A DNA stretch of 64,000 nucleotides from Devosia sp. 2618 (GTDB lineage: Bacteria > Pseudomonadota > Alphaproteobacteria > Rhizobiales > Devosiaceae), in the NCBI RefSeq assembly GCF_040546815.1, contig NZ_JBEPOO010000001.1, positions 1,302,001-1,366,000 on the forward strand, given 5' to 3'. The notes beneath the pieces were generated by a model. It saw only the letters and a list, made by a program, of their open reading frames with translations, searched no databases and was not told where the DNA came from. Position 1 is the first letter of the stretch. Each line of letters starts with the position of its first letter. Below, piece after piece: positions 32,392 through 42,413 of this stretch. A program made the position numbers and the translations under genes.

Positions 32392-34032
32392 TCAAGCGAC
32401 CTTGGAAATGTCCGGCACGGCATCGAGCAACATCCGCGTGTAATCCGCCTGCGGATTATCGAAGATTTCGTCGGTGGGCCCCGATTCCACCAGAACGCCA
32501 TTGTGCAAGACGCCAACGGCGCTCGACATCTGGCGCACTACAGCCAGATTGTGGCTGATCAGCAGGTAGGTGAGGCCGAACTCGTCCTGCAGCGCCCGCA
32601 TCAGATCGAGCACCTGTGCCTGCACCGACACGTCGAGCGCCGAGGTTGGCTCGTCGCAGACGATGAATTCAGGCTGGCTCGACAGGGCTCGCGCGATGGC
32701 AATGCGCTGGCGTTGACCCCCGGAGAATTCATGCGGGAACTTCCGCATGACGGACGGATCGAGCCGCACCTTGTTGAGCAGGTCGGCGACGCGACCTTCA
32801 ACTTCGCCCTTGTTGCGGGCAATGCCCAGCGTGCGCATGGGCTCGGCGATGATGTCGGCGACCCGCCAGCGGGGGTTAAGGCTGGCATAGGGGTCCTGGA
32901 AGATCATCTGCACGCGCTTGCGCCGTTCGTGCTCGCCCGCGCCACCGGCCCAGACGTCGTGCCCGTCGACAAGGATCTTGCCGTCGGTGGGACGCACCAA
33001 CCCAACGATCATTTTGGCACAGGTGGATTTGCCTGAACCGGATTCGCCCACAAGACCGTAGGTCTTGCCCTTCTGGATGGAGAAGGAGACCTCGTTGACC
33101 GCGCGGAAGACTTCGGCTTTGGACTTGAACAGCTTGGTGAAGTTGCCGCCGCCGAGTTCGAAATCGCGCACGATGCCCTTGATCTGAACGAAAGCCCCAT
33201 CGTCATTGGCGGGCGCCGATGCAGGGGCACCGGAGCGATCGCTGGCAATGGTGGGGATCGAGTTGATCAGCTTGACCGTATAGGGCTCGCGCGGGCGACG
33301 GATGATGTCTCCCACCGTGCCGGTTTCAACGATCTTGCCCTGATGCATCACCACCATGCGGTCGGCGGTCTGGGCGATGACGCCCATGTCGTGGGTGATC
33401 AGCATCACCGCTGCGCCGTGATTGGAGCAGAGCTTTTTGAGCACCTTGATGATCTGGGCCTGCACCGACACATCGAGCGCCGAGGTGGGCTCGTCGGCGA
33501 TGATTAGTTCGGGTTCTGCCGCAATGGCCAGAGCAATCACCACGCGCTGGCGCATGCCGCCGGAGAACTGGTGCGGGTAGGAATTGATCCGCTCGGCCGC
33601 CTTGGGGATGCCGGCCTCGGTGAGGAGGTCGATGGCCCGCCGACGCGCCTGATCTTCATCGAGCGGCAAGTGCGCGCGGATGGTCTGGATCAGCTGAAAC
33701 CCGATGGTATAGAGCGGGTTGAGGCTGGTCAGCGGGTCCTGAAACACCATGCCGATCCGCTTGCCACGGAGGCTGGCGCGCTCTTTTTCGGGCAGGTTGT
33801 CGATACGCTGACCCTTGAGCAGGATCTCGCCCGAGGTGATGCGACCCGGGCGTTCGATCAGGCCGATGACGGCAGAACCGGTCATCGACTTGCCGGCGCC
33901 GGACTCACCAACCACACCCACTATCTCCCCCGGCATGATGTCGAAGGAGATGTCGTTTACGGCACGGAAATTGTCGTCATGGAAGGGGAAGTCGACGACG
34001 AGGTTTTTGACGGAAAGGACTGGTTCGGTCAT
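32392..34032 (-). CDS. Oligopeptide ABC transporter ATPase, two nucleotide-binding domains fused
   Basis: 546 residues (GsiA/YejF type). Domain 1: Walker [20 protein letters not shown], signature [14 protein letters not shown], Walker [13 protein letters not shown]. Domain 2 begins near residue 280: [18 protein letters not shown], signature [27 protein letters not shown]. Each ends with an oligopeptide/dipeptide C-terminal extension. It drives the two permeases encoded just upstream; its ATG overlaps the permease stop by one base (TGATG). The second oligopeptide locus in the window has two separate ATPases instead. Confidence 0.93.
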   Translation of the reverse strand: MTEPVLSVKNLVVDFPFHDDNFRAVNDISFDIMPGEIVGVVGESGAGKSMTGSAVIGLIERPGRITSGEILLKGQRIDNLPEKERASLRGKRIGMVFQDPLTSLNPLYTIGFQLIQTIRAHLPLDEDQARRRAIDLLTEAGIPKAAERINSYPHQFSGGMRQRVVIALAIAAEPELIIADEPTSALDVSVQAQIIKVLKKLCSNHGAAVMLITHDMGVIAQTADRMVVMHQGKIVETGTVGDIIRRPREPYTVKLINSIPTIASDRSGAPASAPANDDGAFVQIKGIVRDFELGGGNFTKLFKSKAEVFRAVNEVSFSIQKGKTYGLVGESGSGKSTCAKMIVGLVRPTDGKILVDGHDVWAGGAGEHERRKRVQMIFQDPYASLNPRWRVADIIAEPMRTLGIARNKGEVEGRVADLLNKVRLDPSVMRKFPHEFSGGQRQRIAIARALSSQPEFIVCDEPTSALDVSVQAQVLDLMRALQDEFGLTYLLISHNLAVVRQMSSAVGVLHNGVLVESGPTDEIFDNPQADYTRMLLDAVPDISKVA

Positions 34033-34991
34033 CAGCGCAACTTCGGATTAAGAGCATCGCGCAGCCAGTCACCCAGAAGGTTGACCGACAGGGCTAGCAA
34101 GATGAGGGTGATGGCCGGGAACAGCAGGATCCACCATTCGCCAGAGAACAGGAACTGCTGGCCGATACGGATCAGCGTGCCGAGCGATGGCTGGGTCGGT
34201 GGAACGCCAACGCCAAGATAAGACAGCGTTGCCTCTTCGATGATGGCCAGAGCCAGACCGATCGTGCCGATGACCAGCACCGGACCCATGACGTTGGGCA
34301 GCACGTGGCGAAGCAGGATCAGGAACGGATTGACGCCCAGGATGCGGGCGGCCGCCACATAGTCCTTCTGCCGCTCCACCATGGTTGCACCGCGCACAGT
34401 ACGGGCAAACTGCGCCCAGTTGGCGAGGCCGATGGCAAAGATAAGCACCCAGATGGCGGCGCCCTCCTGCTGGTTCGCCGGGATGACGCCACGGGCGACG
34501 CCGAAAATCAGCAGCGCGATCAGGATGGCCGGAAAGCTGAGCTGCACGTCGGCGACGCGCATGATGAAAGCATCCCAGATGCCGCCGAAATAACCGGCGA
34601 CGAGGCCAAGGCCGACGCCCATCACCATGGCGAACATGGTGGCGGAGAAGCCGACGAACAGCGAAACACGGCTGCCGTACATGATCGAAGACAGCACGTC
34701 GCGGCCCTGATTGTCGGTGCCGAAGGCGAAGTATTTGCCGGTGTAGGATTCAGTGTTCGGCGCCGTCATTCCATCCATGAGGTTGAGCGTGGCGGGATTG
34801 AATGGGTTATGGGGCGCCAGCAGCGGCGCAAACACCGCCATCATCACCAGCAGAAAGGCGATGATGGAAGCAATGATGGTCACCGGCGAACGGCGGTACG
34901 ACCAGAAGATGTCTGAGCCGAGGAACATCTTCCAGCGCGACACCTTGGCGGCGACGACGGGTTGTTCGGGGCTGTGCGGCAGGTCTGTCAT
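34032..34991 (-). CDS. Oligopeptide ABC transporter permease (DppC/OppC-like)
   Basis: 319 residues with six membrane segments and the OppC N-terminal domain (WKMFLGSDIFWSYRRSPVTI). The sequence FGTDNQGRDVLSSIMYGSRV is the family signature, and the cytoplasmic loop that meets the ATPase is AARILGVNPFLILLRHVLPN. It starts four bases after the partner permease. Confidence 0.93.
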   Translation of the reverse strand: MTDLPHSPEQPVVAAKVSRWKMFLGSDIFWSYRRSPVTIIASIIAFLLVMMAVFAPLLAPHNPFNPATLNLMDGMTAPNTESYTGKYFAFGTDNQGRDVLSSIMYGSRVSLFVGFSATMFAMVMGVGLGLVAGYFGGIWDAFIMRVADVQLSFPAILIALLIFGVARGVIPANQQEGAAIWVLIFAIGLANWAQFARTVRGATMVERQKDYVAAARILGVNPFLILLRHVLPNVMGPVLVIGTIGLALAIIEEATLSYLGVGVPPTQPSLGTLIRIGQQFLFSGEWWILLFPAITLILLALSVNLLGDWLRDALNPKLR

Positions 34992-34995
34992 GGGG

Positions 34996-35976
34996 CTATT
35001 TCCCGCTGCGAACGCCGTCGCGCAGGCGCGGATCGACGATGAAGTAGAGGATGTCGACGAACAGATTGATCACGACAAAGACGAGGGCCACAAAGACCAG
35101 ATAGGCAGCCATCACCGGTACGTCGACAACCTGAACCGAGTTGACGAAAAGCGAGCCGACGCCGGGCCACTGGAACACCGTTTCTGTGATGATGGCGAAG
35201 GCGATGACCGAGCCCAGCTGCAGGCCGGTAATGGTGATCACTGGCACCATGGTGTTGCGCAGCGCATGACCGAAATTGATGGCCCGGGTCGACAACCCGC
35301 GTGCTCTTGCAAAGCGGATATAGTCCGTGCGCAGCACTTCGAGCATTTCCGCCCGCACCAGCCGCATGATCAGCGTGAGCTGGAACAGCGACAGCGTAAT
35401 TGCCGGCAGGATCAGTGAGCGCAGACCGGACTCCGTCAGCAGGCCCGTCCGCCACCAGCCGAGGTCGGTCACCGTGCCGCGACCAAACGATGGCAGCACC
35501 TTGAGCTCGACGGCGAAGACATAGATCAGGCCGATGCCGATGAGGAATGTCGGCAAGGACACGCCGATCAGCGAGGCCGTCATGATGACGCCGCTCGAGA
35601 AAGCGCGCGGGCGCAAGGCGGTGTAGATGCCCAAGATGACGCCACCCACCAGAGCGATGGTGGCGGAGGCCAGTGCCAGCTCGATGGTTGCCGGCAGGCG
35701 CTCCATGATGAGCTTCCCGACTGGCTGTTGCAGACGATAGGAAATGCCGAACTGGCCCTGCAGGGCATTGGTCACGAAGTGATAAAACTGGATGTAGAAG
35801 GGCTGATTGAGCCCGAGCCGTTCGCGCAACGCTTCATGGTCGGCGATGGTGGAATCCTGGCCGAGCATAGAGGTGACAGGGTCACCGACATATCGGAACA
35901 CAAGGAATGCAATGAACGCCACGACCAGCATGACGATGACGGACTGCAAGAGTCGTCGAACAACGAAGGCGAGCAC
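34996..35976 (-). CDS. Oligopeptide ABC transporter permease (DppB/OppB-like)
   Basis: 326 residues, six membrane segments. Opening MLAFVVRRLLQSVIVMLVVA, then the periplasmic loop DHEALRERLGLNQPFYIQFY, both typical of OppB. The ATPase-contact loop is RARGLSTRAINFGHALRNTM. Between this gene and the binding-protein gene upstream is a strong stem-loop (35995-36039) that probably lowers expression of the membrane part. Confidence 0.93.
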   Translation of the reverse strand: MLAFVVRRLLQSVIVMLVVAFIAFLVFRYVGDPVTSMLGQDSTIADHEALRERLGLNQPFYIQFYHFVTNALQGQFGISYRLQQPVGKLIMERLPATIELALASATIALVGGVILGIYTALRPRAFSSGVIMTASLIGVSLPTFLIGIGLIYVFAVELKVLPSFGRGTVTDLGWWRTGLLTESGLRSLILPAITLSLFQLTLIMRLVRAEMLEVLRTDYIRFARARGLSTRAINFGHALRNTMVPVITITGLQLGSVIAFAIITETVFQWPGVGSLFVNSVQVVDVPVMAAYLVFVALVFVVINLFVDILYFIVDPRLRDGVRSGK

Positions 35977-35994
35977 GATGTCCCTCCAAAATTG

Positions 35995-36039
35995 AGAACC
36001 GCCGCAACATCCCCGAAAAGGGCGGGTTGCGGCGGTTCT
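35995..36039 (-). promoter_or_regulatory. Stem-loop between binding-protein and permease genes (oligopeptide locus 1)
   Basis: AGAACCGCCGCAAC (35995-36008) pairs perfectly with GTTGCGGCGGTTCT (36026-36039). No T-run follows on the minus strand, so it looks like an mRNA-stabilising or attenuating hairpin behind the binding-protein gene, not a full terminator. Confidence 0.7.
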
Positions 36040-36055
36040 GGACTTGCTGGAAGGA

Positions 36056-37633
36056 TTACTCGAACGTGACCGTGGTCAGGCGCGGCTGATCTTCTGGATG
36101 GACCGGCAGGGTCATGCCATCACGCATCGCATAGGACAGAACCTGATTGTGGATCGGCAGCAAAACGCGGTCTGCCTTCACCACTTCCCAGATTTCGGCA
36201 ATGCTGGCATTGCGTGCATCCAGGTCGGTCTCGGTTCCCAGTGCGATGATCTTTTCATCGAGCTCTGGGTTGGAATAGAGGCCGCCATTATAGGTGCCGT
36301 GCTTGTCGGTCTTGGTGTGCACCAGATCGTTGAACACATAGGCCGAGTCAAAGGTCGGTACGCCCCAGCCGAGCAGGTAGAAATCGCTCTGGTTGTTGAT
36401 GACCAGTGGCGAGTGTTCGGCAACTGGACGCGAGGCGAGGGTCACCTTGACGCCAATCTGGCCGAGCATACCAACGAGCGCGGTCGAGATCGCCTCGTCG
36501 TTGACATAGCGATTGTTTGGCGTGTCGAGCGTGATCGAGAAACCATCGGGGTAACCCGCTTCAGCCAGCAGGGCCTTGGCCTTTTCCAGATCCGGCGCCG
36601 GATAGGCGTCCAGTTCAGCCGTCCAGCCGTTGACGAATGGTGGGTTGGGGATACCGGTCGGGATCGAGTTGCCACGCATCACGATCTGCTTGATCGCGTC
36701 GCGATCGAGCGCCAGTTCCATGGCTTCACGAACCAGGGAATTGTTGATCGGGTTGCTATCGGTGATGTTGGACGACTTCAGTGGCTCTTCGCCAAAGCGG
36801 TAACCAAAATAGATGAAGCGGTTTTCTGGACCAGTTTCGATCTTGAAGCCGGCCGAATTGCGCAGACGCTCGATATCCTGCACTGGTACGTCCTGTACCA
36901 GATCAACGTCGCCCGAAAGCAGCGCTGCAACGCGGGTCGCCGCGTCGGTGATCGGCAGATAGACGATTTCGGTAACGGCAGGCGCGTCGGCCCAATGGCC
37001 TTCAAACGCGGTCAGCACCGACTGCACGTCCACTTCGCGGGACTTCAGCACGTATGGACCGGTGCCGTTGGTGTTGAGCACGGCGTAGTTGCTCTCGCCA
37101 GCGGCAAAGTCCTGCACGTCCTGCAGTTTGTGCTCTTCCGACCAATCCTTATCCATCACGAAGGTATTGGTGATGTTGTTTGGATAGAGCGGGGAAGGGC
37201 CGATCATCTGGACTTCGACCGTGTGGTCGTCGATAGCGGTCACGTCTGCCACTTCAGCGTGGAGCTGCTTGAGGTTGGAGCCGTCCGAGCGCGCACGGTT
37301 GAACGAGAAGACAACGTCTTCAGCGGTGAAGTCAGCGCCGTTGTGGAACTTGACGCCTTCGCGGAGCTTGAAAACCCAGACGGTCGGGTCGCCGTCCTTG
37401 ACAAACCATTCGGTCGCCAGGCGCGGCTGCAGATTGCCGTCGCTGTCGCGATCGAGCAGGGTTTCATAGATATGGTGGGCGAAAGTGTGGGTCACGCCCT
37501 GGTTCTGCGAGTGAGGGTCCAGGGTCAGCGCATCAGAGGCGCGCGCCCACCGGATCGTCTCCGCATTGGCAGCCCCAACAAGCATAGTCGAAGCGATCAG
37601 CGCCGCTGTAAGGCGCACAAGTGTCTTCTGCAT
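36056..37633 (-). CDS. Oligopeptide ABC transporter substrate-binding protein
   Basis: 525 residues with a signal peptide ending at about residue 24 (LVGAANA). Family SBP_bac_5: LDPHSQNQGVTHTFAHHIYE, LREGVKFHNGADFTAEDVVF (the conserved motif) and LAEAGYPDGFSITLDTPNNR. Members bind peptides, nickel, heme or sugars; the ligand is not readable. It is the first gene of its locus, and an operator-like palindrome lies 143 bases upstream at 37776-37791. Confidence 0.93.
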   Translation of the reverse strand: MQKTLVRLTAALIASTMLVGAANAETIRWARASDALTLDPHSQNQGVTHTFAHHIYETLLDRDSDGNLQPRLATEWFVKDGDPTVWVFKLREGVKFHNGADFTAEDVVFSFNRARSDGSNLKQLHAEVADVTAIDDHTVEVQMIGPSPLYPNNITNTFVMDKDWSEEHKLQDVQDFAAGESNYAVLNTNGTGPYVLKSREVDVQSVLTAFEGHWADAPAVTEIVYLPITDAATRVAALLSGDVDLVQDVPVQDIERLRNSAGFKIETGPENRFIYFGYRFGEEPLKSSNITDSNPINNSLVREAMELALDRDAIKQIVMRGNSIPTGIPNPPFVNGWTAELDAYPAPDLEKAKALLAEAGYPDGFSITLDTPNNRYVNDEAISTALVGMLGQIGVKVTLASRPVAEHSPLVINNQSDFYLLGWGVPTFDSAYVFNDLVHTKTDKHGTYNGGLYSNPELDEKIIALGTETDLDARNASIAEIWEVVKADRVLLPIHNQVLSYAMRDGMTLPVHPEDQPRLTTVTFE

Positions 37634-38065
37634 CTACGTTCTCTCCGTTCCCGAATATAACCCCCTCGAATTTGATGAATGGGGGATTTGGGCCACACGA
37701 AAGCCTAGTTTCTCCAACAGATCAATTGCGCCAATCCGTCGAAAAATCCGCGTAGATGCGTTTGAATTTCAGTTTTTGACCGATTGGTCGATAATTGTAA
37801 GATTAATACTTCAAATATCGAGCGCTCAGGTCAGGGATACGAGAGCCTGCAAGCGGCATGCCTCGTATACGAAGCCAACAGAGCTTTTCTTCCGCGGATG
37901 TGGAAAATAATTGTGAGGAGGGGCGGAGGCGAGGCTGAGAGCTGCTCCGTCGCCTGATTTCATGGCGCTCAGTAGAATTGGTGCGCGGCACTTCGCATCC
38001 TAGCTCCACTATGCGCGCATCCTCACCAGCAGATTGCTGGTGAGGAGACTGTGCTCGACGAACCC
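37634..38065. other. Non-coding region between two oligopeptide loci
   Basis: This 432-base stretch is A/T-richer than its flanks and holds the promoter of the locus 1 binding protein. It contains the operator-like site 37776-37791, and a perfect 11-bp hairpin CCTCACCAGCA/TGCTGGTGAGG at 38021-38045 just behind the DUF1684 gene, without a T-run. No open frame looks coding. Confidence 0.6.
37776..37791. promoter_or_regulatory. Operator-like palindrome upstream of oligopeptide locus 1
   Basis: TTGACCGATTGGTCGA, with GACC and GGTC half-sites four bases apart. It differs from the RutR-type pattern TTGACCANNTGGTCAA at two positions. A TACAAT hexamer on the minus strand (about 37794-37799) abuts it and could be a -10 element. 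It shares TTGACCG and TGGT with the site before fgd. Confidence 0.6.
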
Positions 38066-38857
38066 CTAGTGGCCTCCAGCCAGGCGCTTTTCGCCGGCCT
38101 CGATGCGGATGGGCAGCACGTTTTCTGGCGGTGGGAGCGGGCAGACTGCGTGTTCGGTGAAGGCGCAGGGCGGGTTGATGGCCTTGTTGAAGTCCAGAAC
38201 GATGGTCTTTTCGGTGACGTCTTCTCCGAAAACGAAACGCGACGCGGGATAGGTTGTGTCGCGCGAGGTCAGGTCGCGGATTACGAACTGCGGCGAGGTT
38301 GCCGTGCCGTGGGTCGCGTAGATCACGAAATTCTGGCCGTCGTGTGTGAACACGGCCTTATGGGTCGCCTGCACGTCGGTCTGGATGGACTTGCTGGTGT
38401 CTACTGTCATGCCCTTGGGTGTTTCGAGCGCGACCCAGTCAGCAACGATGCGCCAGTCTGGGCGGGGCGGGAAATATTCAATCGGGGCCAGTTCGGCTGG
38501 CGCGGTGGACTGGGTGTCGCGGATACGCAGGGCGTTCTGGCCGTTCAGCGTCGTAACTTCGAGCAGGAGCTGCCCGACGGTGAAGCGGGGTGGGTGCGCC
38601 TTGTCAAGCTCGAGGACCTGCGGGGGGCTGCGATCGGCTGGGGTGAAGGTCACGCCACCGGTTTCGTCCTGCGTCAGCGAACCGACATGCTCGGGGCCGG
38701 CCGAGAGGACGAGGTCATTGTCGGCGGCGGTGCCCACCGTGGTGGTGCCGTTCTCGAGCCAGAAGCGGCCGATGATGTTCAGCCAGCCTTCGGGGCCTTT
38801 TAGGTTTGCTAAGCGTTTGATTTTCCAGGCTTCTAGATCGGCGAGATAGTCGGACAT
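38066..38857 (-). CDS. DUF1684 domain protein
   Basis: 263 residues from ATG 38857 (MSDYLADLEAWKIKRLANLK), with GAAGGAA upstream. The N-terminal helix and LKGPEGWLNIIGRFWLENGT are typical of DUF1684, as are FVFGEDVTEKTIVLDFNKAI and NPPCAFTEHAVCPLPPPENV near the C-terminus. No signal peptide, so it is probably cytoplasmic. The function of the family is unknown. It lies 11 bases behind the last ATPase of oligopeptide locus 2 and is probably transcribed with it, so it may act on the imported compound. Confidence 0.85.
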   Translation of the reverse strand: MSDYLADLEAWKIKRLANLKGPEGWLNIIGRFWLENGTTTVGTAADNDLVLSAGPEHVGSLTQDETGGVTFTPADRSPPQVLELDKAHPPRFTVGQLLLEVTTLNGQNALRIRDTQSTAPAELAPIEYFPPRPDWRIVADWVALETPKGMTVDTSKSIQTDVQATHKAVFTHDGQNFVIYATHGTATSPQFVIRDLTSRDTTYPASRFVFGEDVTEKTIVLDFNKAINPPCAFTEHAVCPLPPPENVLPIRIEAGEKRLAGGH

Positions 38858-38868
38858 GGTGGATTCCT

Positions 38869-39615
38869 TCAGGCTGGCATGCGCGGCACGCTGGCGAGCA
38901 GCCGCTGCGTGTAGGGGTGTTGTGGGTTGGCGAGGATGTCGGCGGTATAACCCTTTTCGACGATCCGGCCGCGTTCGAGGATAACTATGCGCTCGCACAA
39001 GGCGGCGACGACGCCGAGGTCGTGCGAGACGAAGACCAGCGTCATGGTCTGGCTGAGGCCTTTGAGCAATTCCACGATGCGGATGCGCGTCGACAGATCG
39101 AGCGCACTGACCGCTTCGTCGGCCAGCAGGAGGCTGGGGCCCGACACGATGGCGCGCGCAATCGCGATGCGCTGGCGCTGGCCGCCAGAGAACTCGTGCG
39201 GGTAGCGTTCGAGCACACTGGCGTCGAGGCCTACCGACACCAATGCATCGGTGACCATCTGGCGGTGATCGCCAGCGATGCGGAGCGAACGCAAAGGTTC
39301 GGCGACGATGGCGAAGACCTTCTGGCGCGGGTCGAGTGAGGAATAGGGGTCTTGAAAGACCACCTGAACCTGCCGTCGATATTCGCGCATGAAAGCGGCT
39401 TTGCCTGGGTCGAGCTGTGCGGCCTTGAAGGTGATGCGGCCCGATGATGGGCGGATAAGGCCCAGTAGCAGGCGCAACAGCGTGGTCTTGCCCGAGCCGG
39501 ATTCCCCGACCAGACCGATGCTATCGCCGGGGGCTATGTCGAGCGAAGCGCCGTCGAGGACGAGGCGGGTTTTGGAGTAGCCGAAGCTGACGTTATCGAC
39601 GGTAAGAAGGCTCAT
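38869..39615 (-). CDS. Oligopeptide ABC transporter ATPase (DppF-like)
   Basis: 248 residues. Walker [21 protein letters not shown]-loop VVFQDPYSSLDPRQ, signature [15 protein letters not shown], Walker B LLLADEAVSALD; the usual DEPTSALD is DEAVSALD here. It overlaps the DppD-like gene by four bases. It pairs with that second ATPase to energise the DppBC channel. Confidence 0.9.
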   Translation of the reverse strand: MSLLTVDNVSFGYSKTRLVLDGASLDIAPGDSIGLVGESGSGKTTLLRLLLGLIRPSSGRITFKAAQLDPGKAAFMREYRRQVQVVFQDPYSSLDPRQKVFAIVAEPLRSLRIAGDHRQMVTDALVSVGLDASVLERYPHEFSGGQRQRIAIARAIVSGPSLLLADEAVSALDLSTRIRIVELLKGLSQTMTLVFVSHDLGVVAALCERIVILERGRIVEKGYTADILANPQHPYTQRLLASVPRMPA

Positions 39616-40409
39616 GGCGCGCCTCCGAGAGCGGCGTCAAAGGCGTGTGCGGCGGAAACCAGTGACTTTGTGTAGTCGTGCTGTGGCGCGCCGAAAACGC
39701 CGGCGATGGGGCCGGTTTCGACGATCTCCCCGTGACGCAGGACGACAACGCGATCAACGATGGTGGCGACCACAGGCAGGTCGTGGCTGATGAACAAAAG
39801 CGCCATGTTTCGCTCGCGCACCAGGCGGTCCAGAAGGGCGAGGATCTCCGCCTGGGTGGTGACGTCGAGGGCGGTGGTGGGTTCGTCGGCGATCAACAGA
39901 GCCGGCTCGCAGGCGAGCGCCATGGCGATGGCGACGCGCTGGCGCTGGCCGCCGGAGATTTCGTGCGGATAGGCTCGGGCAATACGGTCCGGGTCGGGCA
40001 GGGCGACATCGTGCATCAATTTGAGCACGGCGGCGTGCAGCGCTTCGCGGGAGAGGCGATGGGGTGCGTGACGCTGGATGGGCTCGGCAATCTGACGGTC
40101 GACGCGCATGAGCGGATCGAGCGCGGTTAGCGGCTCCTGAAACACGAAGGCGGCGACGCGACCGCGCAGGGTATTGAGCTTGCGTTCTGATGCGCCGATG
40201 ACCTGTGTGTCGCCCAGAATGACCGAACCCTTGGCGGTGATGCCGGGCGCGAGAAGTCCGGTGGCGGCCATGGCGGTCAGTGACTTGCCAGAGCCGGATT
40301 CCCCGATCAGCCCGACGCGCTCGCCGGGGGCGATGGTAAGGTTGACGCCGGACACCAGAGTGGTCTGGGGCGTGGCGATGGACAGGTTTTCGATGGTGAG
40401 CAGGCTCAT
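39612..40409 (-). CDS. Oligopeptide ABC transporter ATPase (DppD-like)
   Basis: 265 residues. Walker [21 protein letters not shown]-loop FVFQEPLTALDPLM, signature ISGGQRQRVAIAMAL, Walker B LLIADEPTTALD, H-loop FISHDLPVV. A serine at GKS-L is typical of the DppD half. Four-base overlaps with both neighbours show tight translational coupling. Confidence 0.9.
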   Translation of the reverse strand: MSLLTIENLSIATPQTTLVSGVNLTIAPGERVGLIGESGSGKSLTAMAATGLLAPGITAKGSVILGDTQVIGASERKLNTLRGRVAAFVFQEPLTALDPLMRVDRQIAEPIQRHAPHRLSREALHAAVLKLMHDVALPDPDRIARAYPHEISGGQRQRVAIAMALACEPALLIADEPTTALDVTTQAEILALLDRLVRERNMALLFISHDLPVVATIVDRVVVLRHGEIVETGPIAGVFGAPQHDYTKSLVSAAHAFDAALGGAP

Positions 40410-41257
40410 CGTGCGCGCCTCGTCGGGTCGATGCTGTCGCGCAATCCGTCAGCCAGAAGGTTGATGCCAATGACCAGCGACACCAGCGCAATGCCGGGCG
40501 CGATGGCGCCGATGGGGGCAGTGTAGACGGTGCCTTGCGCTTCCTGCAGCAGGCGGCCCCAAGAGGCGTTGGGCGGTGGAGCGCCAAGGCCGAGATAGGA
40601 CAGCGAAGCTTCGGCAATGGCGGCGAGGCCAAATTGCAGGGCGAAGCTGACCGACAGGGTTGGCCAGATATTGGGCAGAACGTGGCTGAAGACTATGCCG
40701 AGCCATGACGTACCGGAGGTGCGGGCGGCGGTGATGTAGTCCATCAGCAGCACGCGTTTGGCGAGGATGCGCGTGAGGCGCGCGACGATGGCCGAGAGGG
40801 CAATGCCAAGGGCGAGAATGGCCGAGCCAAGGGTTGCAGTCTCGCTGGCGGCGACCACCAGCATGGCGATCAGCAGCGTCGGGAAGGCGATGAGGATATC
40901 GAGTGCTGCGGCCAGCGCGTCATCGAGGAACTTGCTGGCGAAGGCGGCCAGAAGGCCCAGCGTGACGCCGATTGCTGCGCCGATGGCGACGGCGCCAATG
41001 CCCACGGTGAGGGCGATGCGCGAGCCGATCATGATCTGGGTAAGGAAGTCGCGACCCAGGCGGTCCGTGCCCACCCAATGCAGCCAGGACGGCGCTTCGA
41101 GGCGTCCGCCAGCCATGGCGCTGGGGTCATAGGGCGTCCAGACGAGCGTCAGCAGGCCGACGATAACGTGCAGCGATACAAGGATAATTCCGGCCCAGAG
41201 GGTGACGGATTTCCAGCTGCGGCGTCGCGATGGGGTGATCTGGTCGATGGCGGTCAT
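40406..41257 (-). CDS. Oligopeptide ABC transporter permease (DppC-like)
   Basis: 283 residues, six membrane segments. Signature WVGTDRLGRDFLTQIMIGSR (DppC) and ATPase-contact loop AARTSGTSWLGIVFSHVLPN. The N-terminal cytoplasmic part is short (SRRRSWKSVTLWAG). Confidence 0.92.
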   Translation of the reverse strand: MTAIDQITPSRRRSWKSVTLWAGIILVSLHVIVGLLTLVWTPYDPSAMAGGRLEAPSWLHWVGTDRLGRDFLTQIMIGSRIALTVGIGAVAIGAAIGVTLGLLAAFASKFLDDALAAALDILIAFPTLLIAMLVVAASETATLGSAILALGIALSAIVARLTRILAKRVLLMDYITAARTSGTSWLGIVFSHVLPNIWPTLSVSFALQFGLAAIAEASLSYLGLGAPPPNASWGRLLQEAQGTVYTAPIGAIAPGIALVSLVIGINLLADGLRDSIDPTRRAR

Positions 41258-42192
41258 GGTGTGCCGGCTCCACGATCGCGCAGGCGCGGATCAACAATGC
41301 GCTGGGTGAGATCAGCGGCAAAGCCGATGAGCAGGACGAGCAAGGTCGAGATGAACAGCACGCCCTGCACGTTTGGGTAGTCGCGCTGCTGGATGGCCAG
41401 CAGGAGCATGGAGCCGAGGCCGGGGAGGCTGAACACGCGCTCGATGACCACGGCGCCGAGGAAGGTGCTGGCGAGCTCGATGCCCAGAATGGAGATGACC
41501 GGAACCGCGCCATTGCGCAGGCCGTGGCGGATCAAGGCTTCGGGGAAAGAAGAGCCAAGGGCACGGGCGGTGCGCAGGTAGTCGCTGCCCAGAACCTCAA
41601 GCGTTGCGGCGCGGACATAGCGCAGCATGGAGGCGGACATGACCAGCGCGATAGTGAGGACCGGCAGGATCATCGCCGTACTGGCTTCGCCGAAATTGGC
41701 CCAGCCCTTGAGCGGGAAACCGCCGGACGGCAGCAGGCGCAGATTGATGGCGAAGAACGAGACCAGAAGGATGCCAACCCAGAAAACCGGGATGGCGATG
41801 CCGAGCTGGGAGATCACGGAGATGGCCGCGCCATACCACTTGGTGGAGCGGACGGCGGCGATGATGCCGAGTGGGATGGCGATAATGAGGGCGGTGACGA
41901 AGCCGAGAATGGTCAGGGGCAGGGTGACTGAGAGACGGTTGCCGATCTCTTCGACCACCGATGCGCGGCTGACGAAGGAGGTGCCGAGATCGAAACGGGC
42001 GAGATTGCCGATGAAGGAAATGAACTGCGCGTAAAGTGGTTGATCGGAGCCAACCTGGGCGCGCGCGGCGGCAATCTGGGCTTCGGTGGCGCCGACGCCG
42101 AGCAGCGCATTGGCCGGATCGCCGGGCAATAGGCGGAGAAGGATAAACAGCACCACGGCTGCTACCAAAAGCGAGAATAACAGGATGACCAA
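41254..42192 (-). CDS. Oligopeptide ABC transporter permease (DppB-like)
   Basis: 312 residues. VVLFILLRLLPGDPANALLG and the loop EAQIAAARAQVGSDQPLYAQ are DppB features; the contact loop is TARALGSSFPEALIRHGLRN. The start may be an alternative codon further upstream, since most DppB proteins have about ten more residues before the first membrane segment. It is separated from its binding-protein gene by 221 bases with a hairpin. Confidence 0.9.
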   Translation of the reverse strand: MVILLFSLLVAAVVLFILLRLLPGDPANALLGVGATEAQIAAARAQVGSDQPLYAQFISFIGNLARFDLGTSFVSRASVVEEIGNRLSVTLPLTILGFVTALIIAIPLGIIAAVRSTKWYGAAISVISQLGIAIPVFWVGILLVSFFAINLRLLPSGGFPLKGWANFGEASTAMILPVLTIALVMSASMLRYVRAATLEVLGSDYLRTARALGSSFPEALIRHGLRNGAVPVISILGIELASTFLGAVVIERVFSLPGLGSMLLLAIQQRDYPNVQGVLFISTLLVLLIGFAADLTQRIVDPRLRDRGAGTP

Positions 42193-42268
42193 ACGGCGCA
42201 GGGTGTAGGCGAGAATGGGTCTGGTCTTTCGATTTATGTGGGCCGGAAAATGATCCTAGCCCATTGGT

Positions 42269-42310
42269 AAGGGCCGGACAAATGGCTGTCGCCATTGTAT
42301 CCGACCCTTT
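42269..42310 (-). promoter_or_regulatory. Stem-loop between binding-protein and permease genes (oligopeptide locus 2)
   Basis: AAGGGCCGGA...AATGGC (from 42269) pairs imperfectly with GCCATTG...TCCGACCCTT (to 42310) around a TGTC loop. It occupies the same place as the hairpin at 35995-36039 in the other locus. Confidence 0.6.
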
Positions 42311-42413
42311 GAATTCGTTAGCACACTGCTAACATTTCGACGTTGATCGCGTGAGTGCTTTTCAGGCCATCCTGCTATGCTTGTGGCGCAGAAGGATGAA
42401 CGTTTTAAGCCGC

